The notes under the pieces: generated by a model | What the model saw: the letters and a program-made list of their open reading frames with translations, nothing else | Told to the model about the DNA's origin: nothing | Database searches by the model: none | Assembly: GCF_026210795.1 (NCBI RefSeq) | Contig: NC_089456.1 | Location: 2,792,501-2,856,500 of the forward strand | Direction of reading: 5' to 3' | Source of the DNA: Rhizophagus irregularis | Lineage: Eukaryota > Glomeromycota > Glomeromycetes > Glomerales > Glomeraceae | Length of the DNA stretch: 64,000 nt | Position numbers and translations under genes: made by a program | Part shown: positions 25,559-37,879 of the stretch, in pieces | How the letters are laid out: each line of letters opens with the position of its first letter | Numbering within the stretch: the stretch's first letter is position 1

Positions 25559-26026
25559 CACAGGCAATCGCGATAAATTTGATCTTTGATAAACCGGATT
25601 TGGTGTTATTTCAGTTTTTCTCCGGAACTAATTCTATATCAGTTATATCAAAAAAATCTTGATATATCAAATTTTTCCAAATTTGGTGTTAATGTATCCT
25701 TTTTAACATACCTTTATATTATTGTAATTTTGAAAAAATGCTTAATTCCAGCCGAAATGGTTAATTTTGACCAGTATTGAAACCAATCATTTTATACCGA
25801 AATTCTTTATAAATATTACATACAATTTTACAATTCTTTTTTATTTTAATATTTTAATCAAAGTTTGAAAATAACTTTATTTTTCTGTTATATCTTGATA
25901 CATCAGATCCTAACATAATTTTCATATAAAATCCGGTATAAGAAGGTTTTTTGATATGTCGGATATCTTGATATACCGGATATTTTTTCTAGAACAAACC
26001 AATCCGATTTATCGTGATCGCCTGTA
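25559..26026. mobile_element. 468-bp TA-flanked element, GATAAACCGGAT family
   Basis: The ends read inward as ACAGGC(A/G)ATC(G/A)CGATAAAT, inverted with few mismatches, and each is flanked by TA (25557-25558 and 26027-26028). Inside are GATAAACCGGAT and GATATACCGGATAT motifs shared with the element at 36650-37145. No transposase is present. An ORF at 25586-25780 inside it has no recognisable content. Confidence 0.65.
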
Positions 26027-26028
26027 TA

Positions 26029-27129
26029 TCAGTATGTCTTATTTAGAGATTTTTGAAAAAAAGAGTAAAGATTTTTAAAAAGAAAGAATTTTGAGATGAA
26101 TTAGAATTGTTAGAATTATCATAAAAAGTATATTTAATATGTCTATTATAATTAACAGTATAGGATTATGTAGAATTTGATTTATGCTGATGATATATTG
26201 ATGCAGTTCACATAATTATTAATAATACTGTAATAACCTTTTTGTCCTTTTTGTCCTTCCTGTATCTTAGTTATGTATTTATAAGTTGATATATTGCATA
26301 ATAATTAATATTCTGACACTTCTTGGTTTATAGGATAAAAATAATAATGATTTGAAGAAATAATCTAATACAAAAGTATGAAATATTCATGTAAAAAAAA
26401 ATTCCAATAATCTTTATGCCTAAATAATTGAAATATATAATAATATAAATAATTGTTTGATTTTTATAAATTATTTACTATTAAAGTCATAACAGACATG
26501 AGTATTAAATTTAACACGTTTTTTATTTTTATTTTTATTAATTGGTTATCAGTTAGGAACCTAAACTGGCGTAGATCATTACATAGAACTAAAAAATCAA
26601 AAACTATTACTAAACTACCATCACTAATAACAACCTACTCTAACCGGTGGATCAAATCCAGGAAGAAGGCACTACGTGAAATTAAATGTAACAAAACATG
26701 GCACAACAACCACAAGATGACCACTGTCTCCCACATCTCCTTACACACAAGTGAAACCCGTAATCTATAGTTTAAAAACTGAAACCCCTCTTATTGTGCA
26801 TTATTAAATTTAAGGCAGGAAAATTTCCAATGATCACAAATTTAACATGTTAATAATTTGTTTATTAAATTTTATGATTTTGCATTTAAAAAATATTTCA
26901 CGAATCTGCGGTAATTCTGGAATTCTGGCCAGAATTAAAACTTACAATTCAAAATTTCGCATAACGCAAAGATTTGATGTCACGCGATTTATAATTTCGT
27001 AAATTCAGGCTGGCACTATAGTTTCGATTTTTTATTCGATAATCGAGTTTAATCATCTAAGTTAAATATTTATAAGCAAATAAAAAACAGTAAAAAAATC
27101 AATCAACCCTAAAACTAAATTTTAACCCT
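26029..27129. other. intergenic region with the AATTCTGGCCAGAATT palindrome
   Basis: A perfect 16-bp palindrome lies at 26921-26936, followed by a GATGTCACGCGATTTATAATT block. An open frame at 26453-26770 has no recognisable family. No other feature is seen. Confidence 0.35.
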
Positions 27130-28574
27130 ATAAACTCTCGGTTTAATATTAATTTTATATTCCTTTATAAACATCATGTATACTATTAAATTCCCATTAT
27201 TTAACTCTTTTAGTTTTAATTCTATTAAATAATTTTTGATTCCTTATCATTCAATTTTCTTTCAAATTTCTTCATACCAAGAATTTTTAAACTATTATAA
27301 TTTAAAACAATTTTTAAGAAATTTTTTAATTCAATAATATGATTTAAATGAATTATTTTAAACTTATTATGACAAATTCCTTAAATCGCAAGAATTATGA
27401 TAATAAACTAAAATTAATAGGTATATTATTTTGTTAAATTTATAAATGATTCAGAATTATTTGATAAATAATATTAAATTTTAATACTCTTGCTTTTAAA
27501 TTTTTTTAAAAAATGGTAACACTGATAAATCAAAATGGGAATCAATTAAAAAAAATAAGATTAGACTTTCAATTAATAATTTGTGTAATGATGTAACTAA
27601 ATATTTGATCATTAATGATGTGACATTAGTACCTTCAATTATCGCGTACAAATGATAGTTTCTTGAACTTAAATGAAGCAAAATTTAAAATCTCACATTG
27701 ATTAATAATAAACCTTCACAATTTCAAATCTTAAATTATGTAAATTATTAAAAACTTTTTAAACTAGTATTATTAAAGTTAGCATTTGTAAAACTAAAGA
27801 ATTCCTTTTAAATTCTAAAGACAAAAAAAAATATTATTTGATAAAAAATAACAAATCACTATCTTAAATATTTTAAGTTTGTTTTACTCTTCAAAGCTTT
27901 CCAAAAGTAGTAATATAGACCAAATTATTGGTAAGAAAACATCTTATGAATTTAAGGAAACTAATTATCGTTATTAATTCTCACAAATTTAAAATAAATA
28001 TTCGTTATATTGCTTAAAAATTCTTGTTCAATTTTATCATTACTATTACTATTGCTTACTAAATTTAATGATAATGAATTTAATTTTGTTAAATTTGAAG
28101 TGAGATTTTGAACATTAAAAATTTTTAAACCCTTCACTATAAAATAAATTCTAATTGTTTAATGTTATTTATTTTGACGTAAAATTGATTGATGTAATAT
28201 TGGATTACTATTATATATTTCATTACGAGATATTAATAAACCTGAACGATCATATCTTACAAAACAACTATTAATTACGAAATCTATTATAGAAAAATTA
28301 TATTTTTGGACATTCAAATAATGGTTTGTATTCCTCATCCAAATTAATATTATTAATCTGGTTTAATTCTAGTTGATTCTTCAATTGTAAAATTTCTTCT
28401 TTATTAAAGCAAAAAATTAAGATCATGATTATCAAACAGCAGTTATATTTATAAAAGGCCGGGTTTGCATAAAGCAAAGGAATCGTTGATTTACTAAAAT
28501 CAATTAACTAATAAACAATTAAATAACTGTAAAATGTAAAAAATACAATCATCTGTTAAATAAGGCAAAGTCAT
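27130..28574 (-). pseudogene. F-box/LRR-like protein pseudogene
   Basis: The minus-strand ATG at 28574 opens MTLPYLTDDCIFYILQ, closely matching the start of the intact gene at 51185 (MTLPRLDNDCIYYIIK). It continues as NCLLVN then a stop, then PLLYANPAFYKYN, a FCFNKEEILQLKNQ block matching LCLNEEEKKYLIKQ of the intact gene, and IIDFVINSC. After that, stops and frameshifts accumulate; the 3' limit is approximate. Confidence 0.65.
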
Positions 28575-31101
28575 CTTGAAAATTTAAATGTTTTCACGGA
28601 ACATCGGAGTAATACTGTAACAGGTGATTGGCAATTTAATCTGATATAGGTACGGTACCAAAATGTGTCTTTTAAGCTGCTTCTAAATTAAATATTTTAT
28701 TTAATTTTGTTCTTGGACAATTTTATCCACTTTTTCTCTTTTATATTTACATGTTCACTCCATTTTTTTGATTTCTTATGAACAATTCATTCCCTTTTTG
28801 TTATTTATTTCAATTGTCCACTTCATTTCAGTTCTTTTATGATTTTTTGTAATTGGAAATTTATTTATTGACTTTGTGTGGATAATTTTGTCCACTTTTT
28901 TAATTATTTTGATTCTGATCGGAATTATTTAAGAAATTATCTTTAATCCCGGCCGGAATTATGTTAGCCTTTAAGTAGCACAAATGTTAATGTCACGCGA
29001 TTTTAACTTGGTTAACGTGACCAGTGACTCACGTGCAGTATCATAATTTGCTAATTTGGGAGAATATTACGTAGCAGACGAAAAAAAAAATAAACTTGTC
29101 TTACTATATTTCGTAAAAACGAGGTCAATCTTTTTTGATGGGTGGTGCCTTGTCAATATTTATACTGTACAGTCTTGGCAAATTTAATACTGCTTATTTA
29201 TCAATTATTTTCTCTTGTATAGGATTAGACAACAATCCCACATTCACAACATTACGTATAAAAAATATATTTTCGGTGAATAATCGTACTAAATGAACGT
29301 TAAAATATACAACTCATATTATTTTTTTTTTTTGGTGTATCATTCCACACCTGACAATATTCACGTTAATTTAAATTAAAGAAAAATATGGTAACACAAA
29401 AACTGGCTGAATCTTCTGGTTTCCCACTTTTTTTTGTTTTACAACAGACTTTCATGATACTATAGCGACCTTGCTCACCTATTGTTCTAACGAAAGGTGG
29501 GTTTCAATATGGGTATTCGGGTTTGATAGATCATAGTTGAGTTTTATACTAATCTTCTATATGTTAAAATGTATCTATATTTCTAAACCACTTTAATAAT
29601 TAAATATGTAGGAAATTTATTTTTGGCTTTACAGTTATGCATGATTTAGGAGATACCGGATACGTGACGTAACTCGACAATGAAGATAGCCATGTACCAT
29701 AAAATTTACTTTTTTGGAGAATAAGTATAATAAATAAAATTTTTTAGGAAACAAATTATTAAATAATTTAATATCATTCGAATAATTATTAGTTGAAGTA
29801 GTATAAATAATATAAATGTAAATACTCATCCAAGATTTGACTCAGAATAACTAATTTTGCGATCCACTTCAATATTTGTTAAAATAAGTGTAAATTTTAC
29901 TACTCACATATCCCTTTATTAAAATATAGTCTTATATTACAAAATATTGAGTAATACATAATATTTAACAAATTGCGTTTTTGATTTTGGTTTTAAAATA
30001 ACTAACAATATAGTAAAAATTTTATATATACTCACCGCTGTCACTGGATATAGTTCAATGAAGCAAACAGATATTTTTTATCGTTGATATTTAAAGTTTC
30101 ATACCGTGGAAGTCAAATGTTGCTAAATTTTCAGATGATCCGAAATTTCAGATCAATCAGATTTTTTCCATTAAGTAAGTACAAACCTTTTGACGTCATT
30201 TTTGTACTATCAATATATTATATTATTTCCCAAATTTAGACTTTTTTAATTAAATTAATTTCAACACTGAATTACATACAAGTTGATTTGTAGTATTATT
30301 ATAGCTTTGAAAATTAATACATGGTAAAAAAAAGGCAAACTATACTTGGTGTAAATTATACGTGTAACGAGAAACCATCGCACGAGTCAATTTCATAAAT
30401 AGTTACTTCACACTTCAATATTTTTATTAAAATTTATACTTTCAATGTATTTAATTTATTTAACTCACATGTTTACTATTTAAAGCAAAAATAATTATTG
30501 TTTATTCAATATATAATATGAAAAACTACTTATAAATATTCAATTGTGTTTAAAGTTGTTTTCTAATTGGAAAAATTCGATTTTTAACTATAAAGTTATT
30601 TGATAATTTGTTTCATTAACAAAATCAATGGAAATTAACGTTAATATACTTGCAACGTTTCATTATATCACTTTTTAATGATTTAGATTTTAACGATATT
30701 TTGTAATTTCTGATTTGTTGTATCTTGATTTACCACATAAGGATATATGTTTATATCCTCTTTTATTTTAAATAAATGTAATCATTATTGATAATTCGTT
30801 ATACATACTATATATTATATATCCCATTCCGTTTTTTTTCATCTTTAATAATATTTTTTTTTTCTTTACATATAAAGTCAAGAATATTAAAAGTACGTTA
30901 TTTTTTTACATAAAGACATAAAGTTATAAAAGTTCAAAATCTTATATAACTTTTCATTTGAAAAATTTTATAAACATTATTAGACAGAAGATTATCTCAA
31001 TATAAAACCAATAATAATAATAATTTTTCTTTTACTATTTACAATATATATATAATTCTTATAATATTACTCTTTCAAAATATTTACACCACTAAAATAT
31101 T
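28575..31101. other. AT-rich intergenic region
   Basis: No gene seen. A palindrome-type CCCGGCCGGAATTATG block with GTCACGCGATTTTAAC occurs at 28950-29010, related to the palindrome at 26921. Open frames here have no recognisable content. Confidence 0.35.
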
Positions 31102-34100
31102 TGATCCAACCCGAACTTAAAAATCTGGGCCGGGTCATAATAAGGTTTTTGACCTCCCTTTTGAGTTGGATAACTTTACAATATTAAAGATTAATATAAA
31201 ATACAATGTAATTTTTTACTTTGTTGTAATTTTATAACATATTACATACAATTCATTATATTTATTTTTCATATAATTTTATAATAATAATACTTTATTT
31301 AATCATAAAAATACATTCCAATAAAAATATCATATCTGTAATAATGTTAAAGAAAATAAATAGTAAATAATAAAGAAATTTATACCCTTCCTTTCTTTTA
31401 TTCAGCTGCTTTTATCTATAAGTGAAAAATAAACTATTAAATAATATTATTAATAAAACAAATCATATAAAAAGTTTAATGAATATAAGTACCTAGATCT
31501 AGTTTAGTAAAATCTATTGCTTCTATTGATTCTATAATATAAAAAAAATAATTATATACATCAAATAAAATATTTAAAGAATGCTTTTGTAAAGTAAAAT
31601 AGGAAAATAATTACCTGAATATTCTCCAAATGAATTATCATCATCCTTGTTATCAATAGCATTTTTTGGTTCTGGAAGATTTTTAAAATCTAAAAGTCTA
31701 CTCGTGTAAACTGCTTGAGGATTTGTAGTATATGAAAGAGTAGGTCCAGTATATAATGATGATGATGATGTCAACTTTTCATTAATTTTTTCTGCTTCTT
31801 CAACTTGCTCATCGATTTCATGGCTTGATAAATAACTTGGACGACATAAATTATTTAATAAATCATATAATTCATTTGCTTTAGGTCGTTTTAAAGGATC
31901 AGCATCCCAACATTGTTTAATTATGTTTAAAATTAATTGGGGAATTTTGTAATTTGATTTTGGCCTAAGTCCTTGACAAATGCTAATAGCTAAGAATTTA
32001 TCATGAGTAATATCATGATAAGGAGGAAGCCCTGTACAGACTTCATATGCAATAATTCCAAATCCATAAATATCGCTTTCTTGAGTATATCCTTTTCCTC
32101 TTAAAACTTCTGGTGCTACATAGGGTAATACTCCATATAGTTCTTTACATTCATTTTGAGATGATTTTATATTTGCTGGTCGACATAATCCTAAATCAGT
32201 AATAAATATACTATGGCCGCTTCTTAATATATTACCACAATGAAAGTCTCGATGAACTAACCCTTTTCGATGAATATAAACGAGGCCTTGTGCAATCTTT
32301 AGTAAAGTATCAAACTTTCCACTCCATTTTGTTGAATTAAAACTATTATTTAAATGTTGTCTTAAACTACCATTTATTACATATCCCATTACTATCATAA
32401 AATTTCTAGATTCTGGATTTTTAGTAATGCCAAGACACCATGCTATATTAGAACCTGTGTGTTCTGACAAAATCACATGTGCTTCAATCTAAAAAGAATC
32501 CATAATAATAATTAACAGATAGTTTAACATTTATAATAGGACAATATCTTGAAATTATATACAAATTAAGTAACTTACTTCTCTTAAAAAATCGGATGTA
32601 ATATCTTGAGAATTATGTAAACATTTTAAAACAACTGGAAAATTCTCATATTGCTCACAATAATATTTACTTCTTGTCCATTTATTATTCTCAAAATCCC
32701 AACTTTTTATCCATCCGTCTTTCCAAATTGCTTTATAAATAGTTCCAAATCCTCCTTTTGCCAAGTATTCAATATTTTCAAATCTATCATATTCAATCCA
32801 TTCTAAAACTTCCCGAAAATTGTTAGCTTTAAGTTGTGTTTTTTGAATAAACTTATCAACTTCATAATTTCCACTAGTCCAATTCTTGAAATTTTGTTGA
32901 AAATTCTTAGCATTACATGACATACACCAAATACTAAAATTACTTGAATAAAATGTATTAGGCTGCTTACATTCTTTGCATAAACCATTTTTTTTATAAC
33001 GTTCTTTCAATTCTTCATTTAATATTAACTTATCAATTAACAAACTTTGTTCTTCAGTTAGGTACCTATGGTCAAAATCTTTTATTTGCTTAACTACATC
33101 ATCAGTAAGCATAAATTCTTCCATATTGGATTAATAAATGTGATTCCAATTTTATGTCTAGACAGAGTAAAAAAGATTTTTTTTTTTTTAAAAAAAAAGG
33201 CGCCTTTTAAAATGTATTACAGTTGCACAGCAGCGATTGACAAAATTTTATTTTTATTTAGGTCAAAACAATAAATTGTTCAAGAAGTCAGCTGATGATC
33301 ACAAAAATCACAGATTATTATAAATTTCCTTTTTTATAAATCCCAAACAAAATACTTGTTTCACAAAAAAAAAAGCTTTGTCGATCATCCTACACCGAAA
33401 TATTATTTGTTAGTAAAATTATACTACAGTAGTATATAGGTACTTTATTGAAATTTTGAAAAATATAGTACAGTAAATCAATACTATCATTATCAGTAAC
33501 AACGTGTATTAAAAATTATGATAATTAGAATCGTCTTAAAATTGTTAGATTAAAAAATGTATTATCCAATTAGTTCAGTTTGTTTTAAATTCTATATAAA
33601 ACTAAAAGAAATATTTTATTACCATTATTATATGAAGGAAATTCATATTAACAAATGGAATTCAGTTATAATATAATTCATTATTAAAGTAATTAATAAT
33701 TATAAAAAAATTTTCAATCTGCTTGTAAATAAAAAAAAAATTGTTATTATGACAAAACAATAAATTATTAAAATTTCCATCTTATTTTAACATCATTTTT
33801 CTTAATAACATGAAATTTTATTTTTAAAATAATTTTGGTATTTAATGACATACTAAATATTTTCTTAAAATTCAAAAATATAATAATTTAATAACGTCAA
33901 AAGCAGTTACGCTCAAAGATACTGTAAATTATGACAGTAAGCTTTAACAACTAGATTCAATGTTCTGAAAAAATAAAATTTAAAGTATTAATTGAAAGAT
34001 AAACTGATTAGTAATCAATTATTGCTAAAAAAGAAGGTAAAAATTCTGAGTTACTTCTTTATCTCATGCAGATCCCTGATCGAACCTAAAGAAAAAAAAA

Positions 34101-34231
34101 ATGAAGAAAACGAATAATTATTATTAAGCTCAACTGCTCTAGTTATTATATTGTCATGACATAAAAAAATATATGTGTACTTAATAAACATTTTCTTTAT
34201 ACTAATAACTAGTAAGACAGTAGTATTACGT
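31102..34231. repeat. segmental duplication, copy 1
   Basis: Matches 40014-44276 in the same orientation, from an AACCCGAACT..AAAATC block through the kinase gene and its upstream flank to AACTAGTAAGACAGTAGTAT. Copy 1 lacks the 229-bp and 1092-bp insertions found in copy 2, so it supplies empty sites. Confidence 0.85.
31402..33124 (-). CDS. protein kinase with N-terminal Cys4 ribbon and NWTSGN motif
   Basis: Minus-strand exons 33124-32579, 32488-31615, 31531-31493 and 31415-31402 join in phase, encoding 490 aa. C49/C52/C67/C70 form a likely zinc ribbon (CKEC..WCMSC), followed by NWTSGN at 81-86. The kinase domain starts near 115 with KGGFGTIYKAIW, β3 lysine K167, HRD at 261-263, N268, DLG at 280-282 in place of DFG, PYVAPEVL, and SDIYGFGIIAYEV. 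All catalytic residues are present, so it is probably active, Ser/Thr or TKL-like. The C-terminal 80 residues are acidic and low in complexity. The last two exons are 39 and 14 nt. The N-terminal half equals one module of the repeat protein at 4472-10268. Its paralogue is at 40309-41982. Confidence 0.85.
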
Positions 34232-36649
34232 TTTGAGTACTACTTTTTTAAACTTTTTTTTAAAAAGTTTAATTAAACATTACTTTCGCCCTTTCTCATT
34301 CCCTATGAAAAAAAATTTCTTTAAAATATACTTAAAATGTACTTATATATTTTAAAATATATCTAAAATGTACTTAAAATTTTTTAAATGTACTTATAAT
34401 ATACTTAAAATTGCAATTTTAAGTATATTTAATGTATAAAATTTTATACTTAAATTACATTTAAAATATACTTAATTGCAATTTAAATATAATTTAAGTA
34501 TATTTAAGTGCAAAATTTTATACTTTAAATATACTTAAAATTGCAATTTTAAGTATATTTTAAGTATATTTTAAAATGTTAAGTATATTTTAGGTATATT
34601 TTAAAAAAATATAAGTATATTTTAAGTATATTTTAAAAAAATACATAAGTATATTTTAAGTACATTTTAAAGAATTTTTTTTTTATAGGGATTTACACTC
34701 TTATACCCTTTTTTTTTCTTCCCCTCTCACCCATCTTTCTTTCACACTTTCCCTTTCACCCACTTTACCCCTTTTTACACTTTTCCTTTTCTTTTTTTTT
34801 CATTTTCACCTTTCGTTTCATTTCATTTTTTTCCGTTTTTTTCATTGGCAGTTTGATCATTTTACCGTTAAAGCTTAAGCTTTTTTAGTTTAAGCTTAAA
34901 CTTTTTTCGTAAATTTTCCCTTTTCCGTTCTTTCCCCTTTCCCTTTTTTTCATTTTTTTCCTTTCCTTTTCTTTTATTTTTCCCTTTCCCCTTTTTCGTT
35001 TTTTCCCATATCCCTCTCTTTTTCATCTTCCTTTCTCTTTGCTCTTTCTCTCTTCCTCCTTTCCTTTTTTCTAGGTGTTCTTCGGTCTCTTTAGACGCGA
35101 CATTTCGGTAAATCTGTTGCCTTCAAAAGATTTTTTTATTTTAATTTTTTTATTATTTTAATGAACTTTACTTACAGTTCTTTTTTTATTTTGTAGGTGG
35201 TCAGTTCTTTAGATTTCGAGAGGAAGGTATCAGTATTTTTTTTAAAGTGGCTATCAGATTTGTTTTTTAAAAAATAATGAAACGATCATTAATGTTTTCA
35301 TTATTTTCTTTTTTTTTTATATGATCAGGTTCATCAGCTTCCAAGGTAGATATTGGGTTTTTTATTTTAAAAAAAGGTTTTTTTTAACGAAACAATTATT
35401 AAGATTTCGTTATTTTTTTTTCTAGGAGACCAGTTTTTCGAATCCCTTTGATGTGGATTTTGGTTAGGATCAAAGCGGCAATTAAGTAGGTTTATTGTTT
35501 TTTTTTCATTTAATTTTTTTTATTTTAACGAATGGTTTCTAACTATTCTTTTTTCTTATTAGGTCAGTTTCTTGGAGGCGAGATATCAGTTTTCGGTAAA
35601 AGTTTTTTTTTTCTGTTTTAATTTATTTATTCTATACTGACACTTTGACTTTCTCTTTTTATTAGATGCCTGGTCTTTGGACGCTTTGGGATTCAGTGGG
35701 TGGGTTTCCTATTTTTTTTTTATTTTTACAGTAACGAAACGTTTATTAACTTTTCAAAATTTCTTTTTTTATTAGATGGTCTGAACACGTGAAATTGGCC
35801 TTTCTTTTTTTTGGTAAATCTTTCAGTGCATGGAATTTCAATGGCTATGTTTAAATTTAACAACAAACTTTGCTAACAGTTCGTTTTTATTTTATAGACA
35901 GTGTCAGTTTTTTAGTGGACATTAGTTTTTTTTAAAAAAAATTTCTTTTTTAACGAAATAATCATTAACATTTCTTATTTTACTTTTCTTTTAGATAAGT
36001 AGATATTGATATTTTTTCAAGGTAAATATCAGGTTTTTTTTTTAAAGAAAAAAACTTGTTTTAATTATTTTTCTTTTTTTTAGGTAATTGGTTCTTCAGT
36101 CTCAAGGTAGATATCAGTTTTTATATTTTTTAAAAAAGTTATATCCTTTTAACGAAACAATTATTAACATTTCGTAAATTTTCTTTTTTAGGTGGTCAGT
36201 ACATCAAATCTTTAGAGGTGGACTATTTCTTTTATTAAAATGTTTTGTAGGCGGGTTCAGACCTTTGTAAATGAACGATATTACAATACGATTAGTAGAG
36301 TATCAATTAGGAATGTTTGGATCCGATTAGAAACTATAATAGATTTGTATAGTTTTAGTGTAGAATTTAGTATAGATTTAATATAGAAATGTATTTTATT
36401 GATATAATAAAACTGAACCACATTTAACAATAAAGTAATTTAACGTTATCTAACAATAAATAATATAATGTTATTTAATACAATAAATAATCTTGATAGT
36501 TGCTAATTTAAACATATTTAAACATATTGTTAATAATTGACGAGTGCGATTATTATCGATATATATCACGTTTTATAAATATTGGGATATATATCGATAA
36601 AGTGATATATATCGCTATATATCACCTGTAAAAATTTCCCGATGTGTTA
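34232..36649 (+). ncRNA. short-exon / intron cassette array element, copy 1
   Basis: Begins with TTTTTAAACTTTTT..AAAAAGTTTAATTAAAC (about 34246-34280), then a long C/T-rich tract (34700-35080) like a fungal promoter. From 35080 on follow many short segments between T-rich TAG acceptors and GT donors, for example intron 35108-35196, exon 35197-35226, intron 35227-35328, exon 35329-35345. Most introns carry AACGAAAC..ATTAAC..TTTCGTT, a small hairpin including a branch-like TTAAC. The tail has GTGATATATATCGCTATATA. Copy 2 at 37880-39833 has the same order. The exons carry no long reading frame. It could be a spliced non-coding gene or a mobile element. Confidence 0.5.
34301..34690. mobile_element. 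390-bp fold-back MITE inserted in cassette element 1
   Basis: The ends are inverted: CCCTATGAAAAAAAATTTCT at 34301 and its counterpart ending AATTTTTTTTTATAGGG at 34690. The inside is nearly all repeats of AAATATACTTAAAAT and its inverse. ATT precedes and follows the element. The related sequence at 37944-37950 reads CTCATTCACACTC without it, which is an empty site and supports a 3-bp target duplication. Confidence 0.8.
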
Positions 36650-37145
36650 CACGGTGAAATTCGATAAACCGGATCTTCGATAAACCGGTAAACCTGGAAC
36701 CAAATCACGTATATTAAAATAGTTTCGATATACCGGAGTTTACTATGTAGTAAAAGCTCGATATTCGATAAAACGGATCAATTTTCTAACCAGCTATAGT
36801 AAAAATGATTCGATAAACCTGATCACGTGATCATTAACCAATAAAATTTAAGTAACGTGATGCGGTAAATCTTAATTTTGGCCAGAATTATAAAAATCTT
36901 AATTCCGGCCAAAGTTATATATTACTTATATATTCAATTAAAATATTTTATATTTATTTTCATGACCTCTATGACTAAAAACTAAGATAAAAAATTAAAA
37001 TATAATGTGTATTAATTTTATTAGCATGAATTTTTCAAAAAAATTCAGTATAATAGATTTTTAATATATTCGCTATACCGGATATCTTGATAAACTGGAT
37101 ATTTTTAGTGGAACCGATAGATCCGGTTTATCGAATTTCACTGTG
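36650..37145. mobile_element. 496-bp TA-flanked MITE, GATAAACCGGAT family
   Basis: Terminal inverted repeats of about 27 bp start CAC(G/A)GTGAAATTCGATAAAC on both strands, with one mismatch. TA lies on both sides (36648-36649 and 37146-37147). Internal CGATAAACC and GATATACCGGA repeats link it to 25559-26026. There is no ORF. It sits exactly at the 3' end of the cassette element. Confidence 0.8.
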
Positions 37146-37529
37146 TATATGGTTATCAAAAAATAGATGTTGACAGCAAAGTATACTAAAGATAAAAGTA
37201 TGTACCGTACCTTTTTCATGGATAATTTAATGTGCTATATAATAACAAATTAACAATAATCAGAAAATGTAACAGGTAATTTGTGATATTGATGATTATT
37301 GATAGTTATCGTCAAGTTATTTCACGATATTGATAATTATCAAATATTATTACGATGATAATTTGGGATACTGTCAATTATCAAAAATTATCACAAAGTT
37401 AGTTGATGAAACTGTCTTAAATCTTAATATAACTATATAAAAAAAATTGGGAATTGCTAAACATCGCCGATTACGTGACAGATTTAATATTTTGATTGGC
37501 CAGATTGGTCACATGATCATGTCATATTT
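37146..37529. other. non-coding spacer
   Basis: GATAATTATCA-type simple repeats occupy 37285-37400. A GGAATTGCTAAACATCGCC block at 37448 matches the inverse of 11990-12016. No gene is seen. Confidence 0.35.
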
Positions 37530-37745
37530 ATTTGTTTATCAACCATTATTTCTTTTTATCTCTCATTACTTTTTGTCTCCCATCACTCCTCTTCATCTTC
37601 TCATCATTTCTTTTCATCTCTAATCGCTTCTTTTCGTCTTTCATCACTTCTTTTTGTCTCCCATCATTTCTTTTTGTCTCCCATCACTTCTTTTTGTCTC
37701 TCATAATGTCCTATTTCTCCTTTTTGTTTCCTCTATTACTTTCCA
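37530..37745 (+). repeat. pyrimidine-rich tandem repeat, second copy
   Basis: Repeats of TTTTGTCTCCCATCA(C/T)TTCT of about 20 bp, the same as 11470-11760. Strand-biased C/T content and no coding sense. Confidence 0.7.
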
Positions 37746-37879
37746 TTACTCTATTGTTAGTGTAACATGATATTATAGTAATTAATTAAAAATAAGTTAC
37801 GAGACTATTTAACAATTATGTGTATCATATCATGTGATATGACTTTCCGTTGATTAACTACTAAGATGCGACACGATAA

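Noticed and set aside
36600..36649. Helitron 3' end (GTGATATATATCGC hairpin near the tail)
   Set aside because: A hairpin is present in two copies, but no CTRR terminus at the right distance or 5' TC end could be shown.
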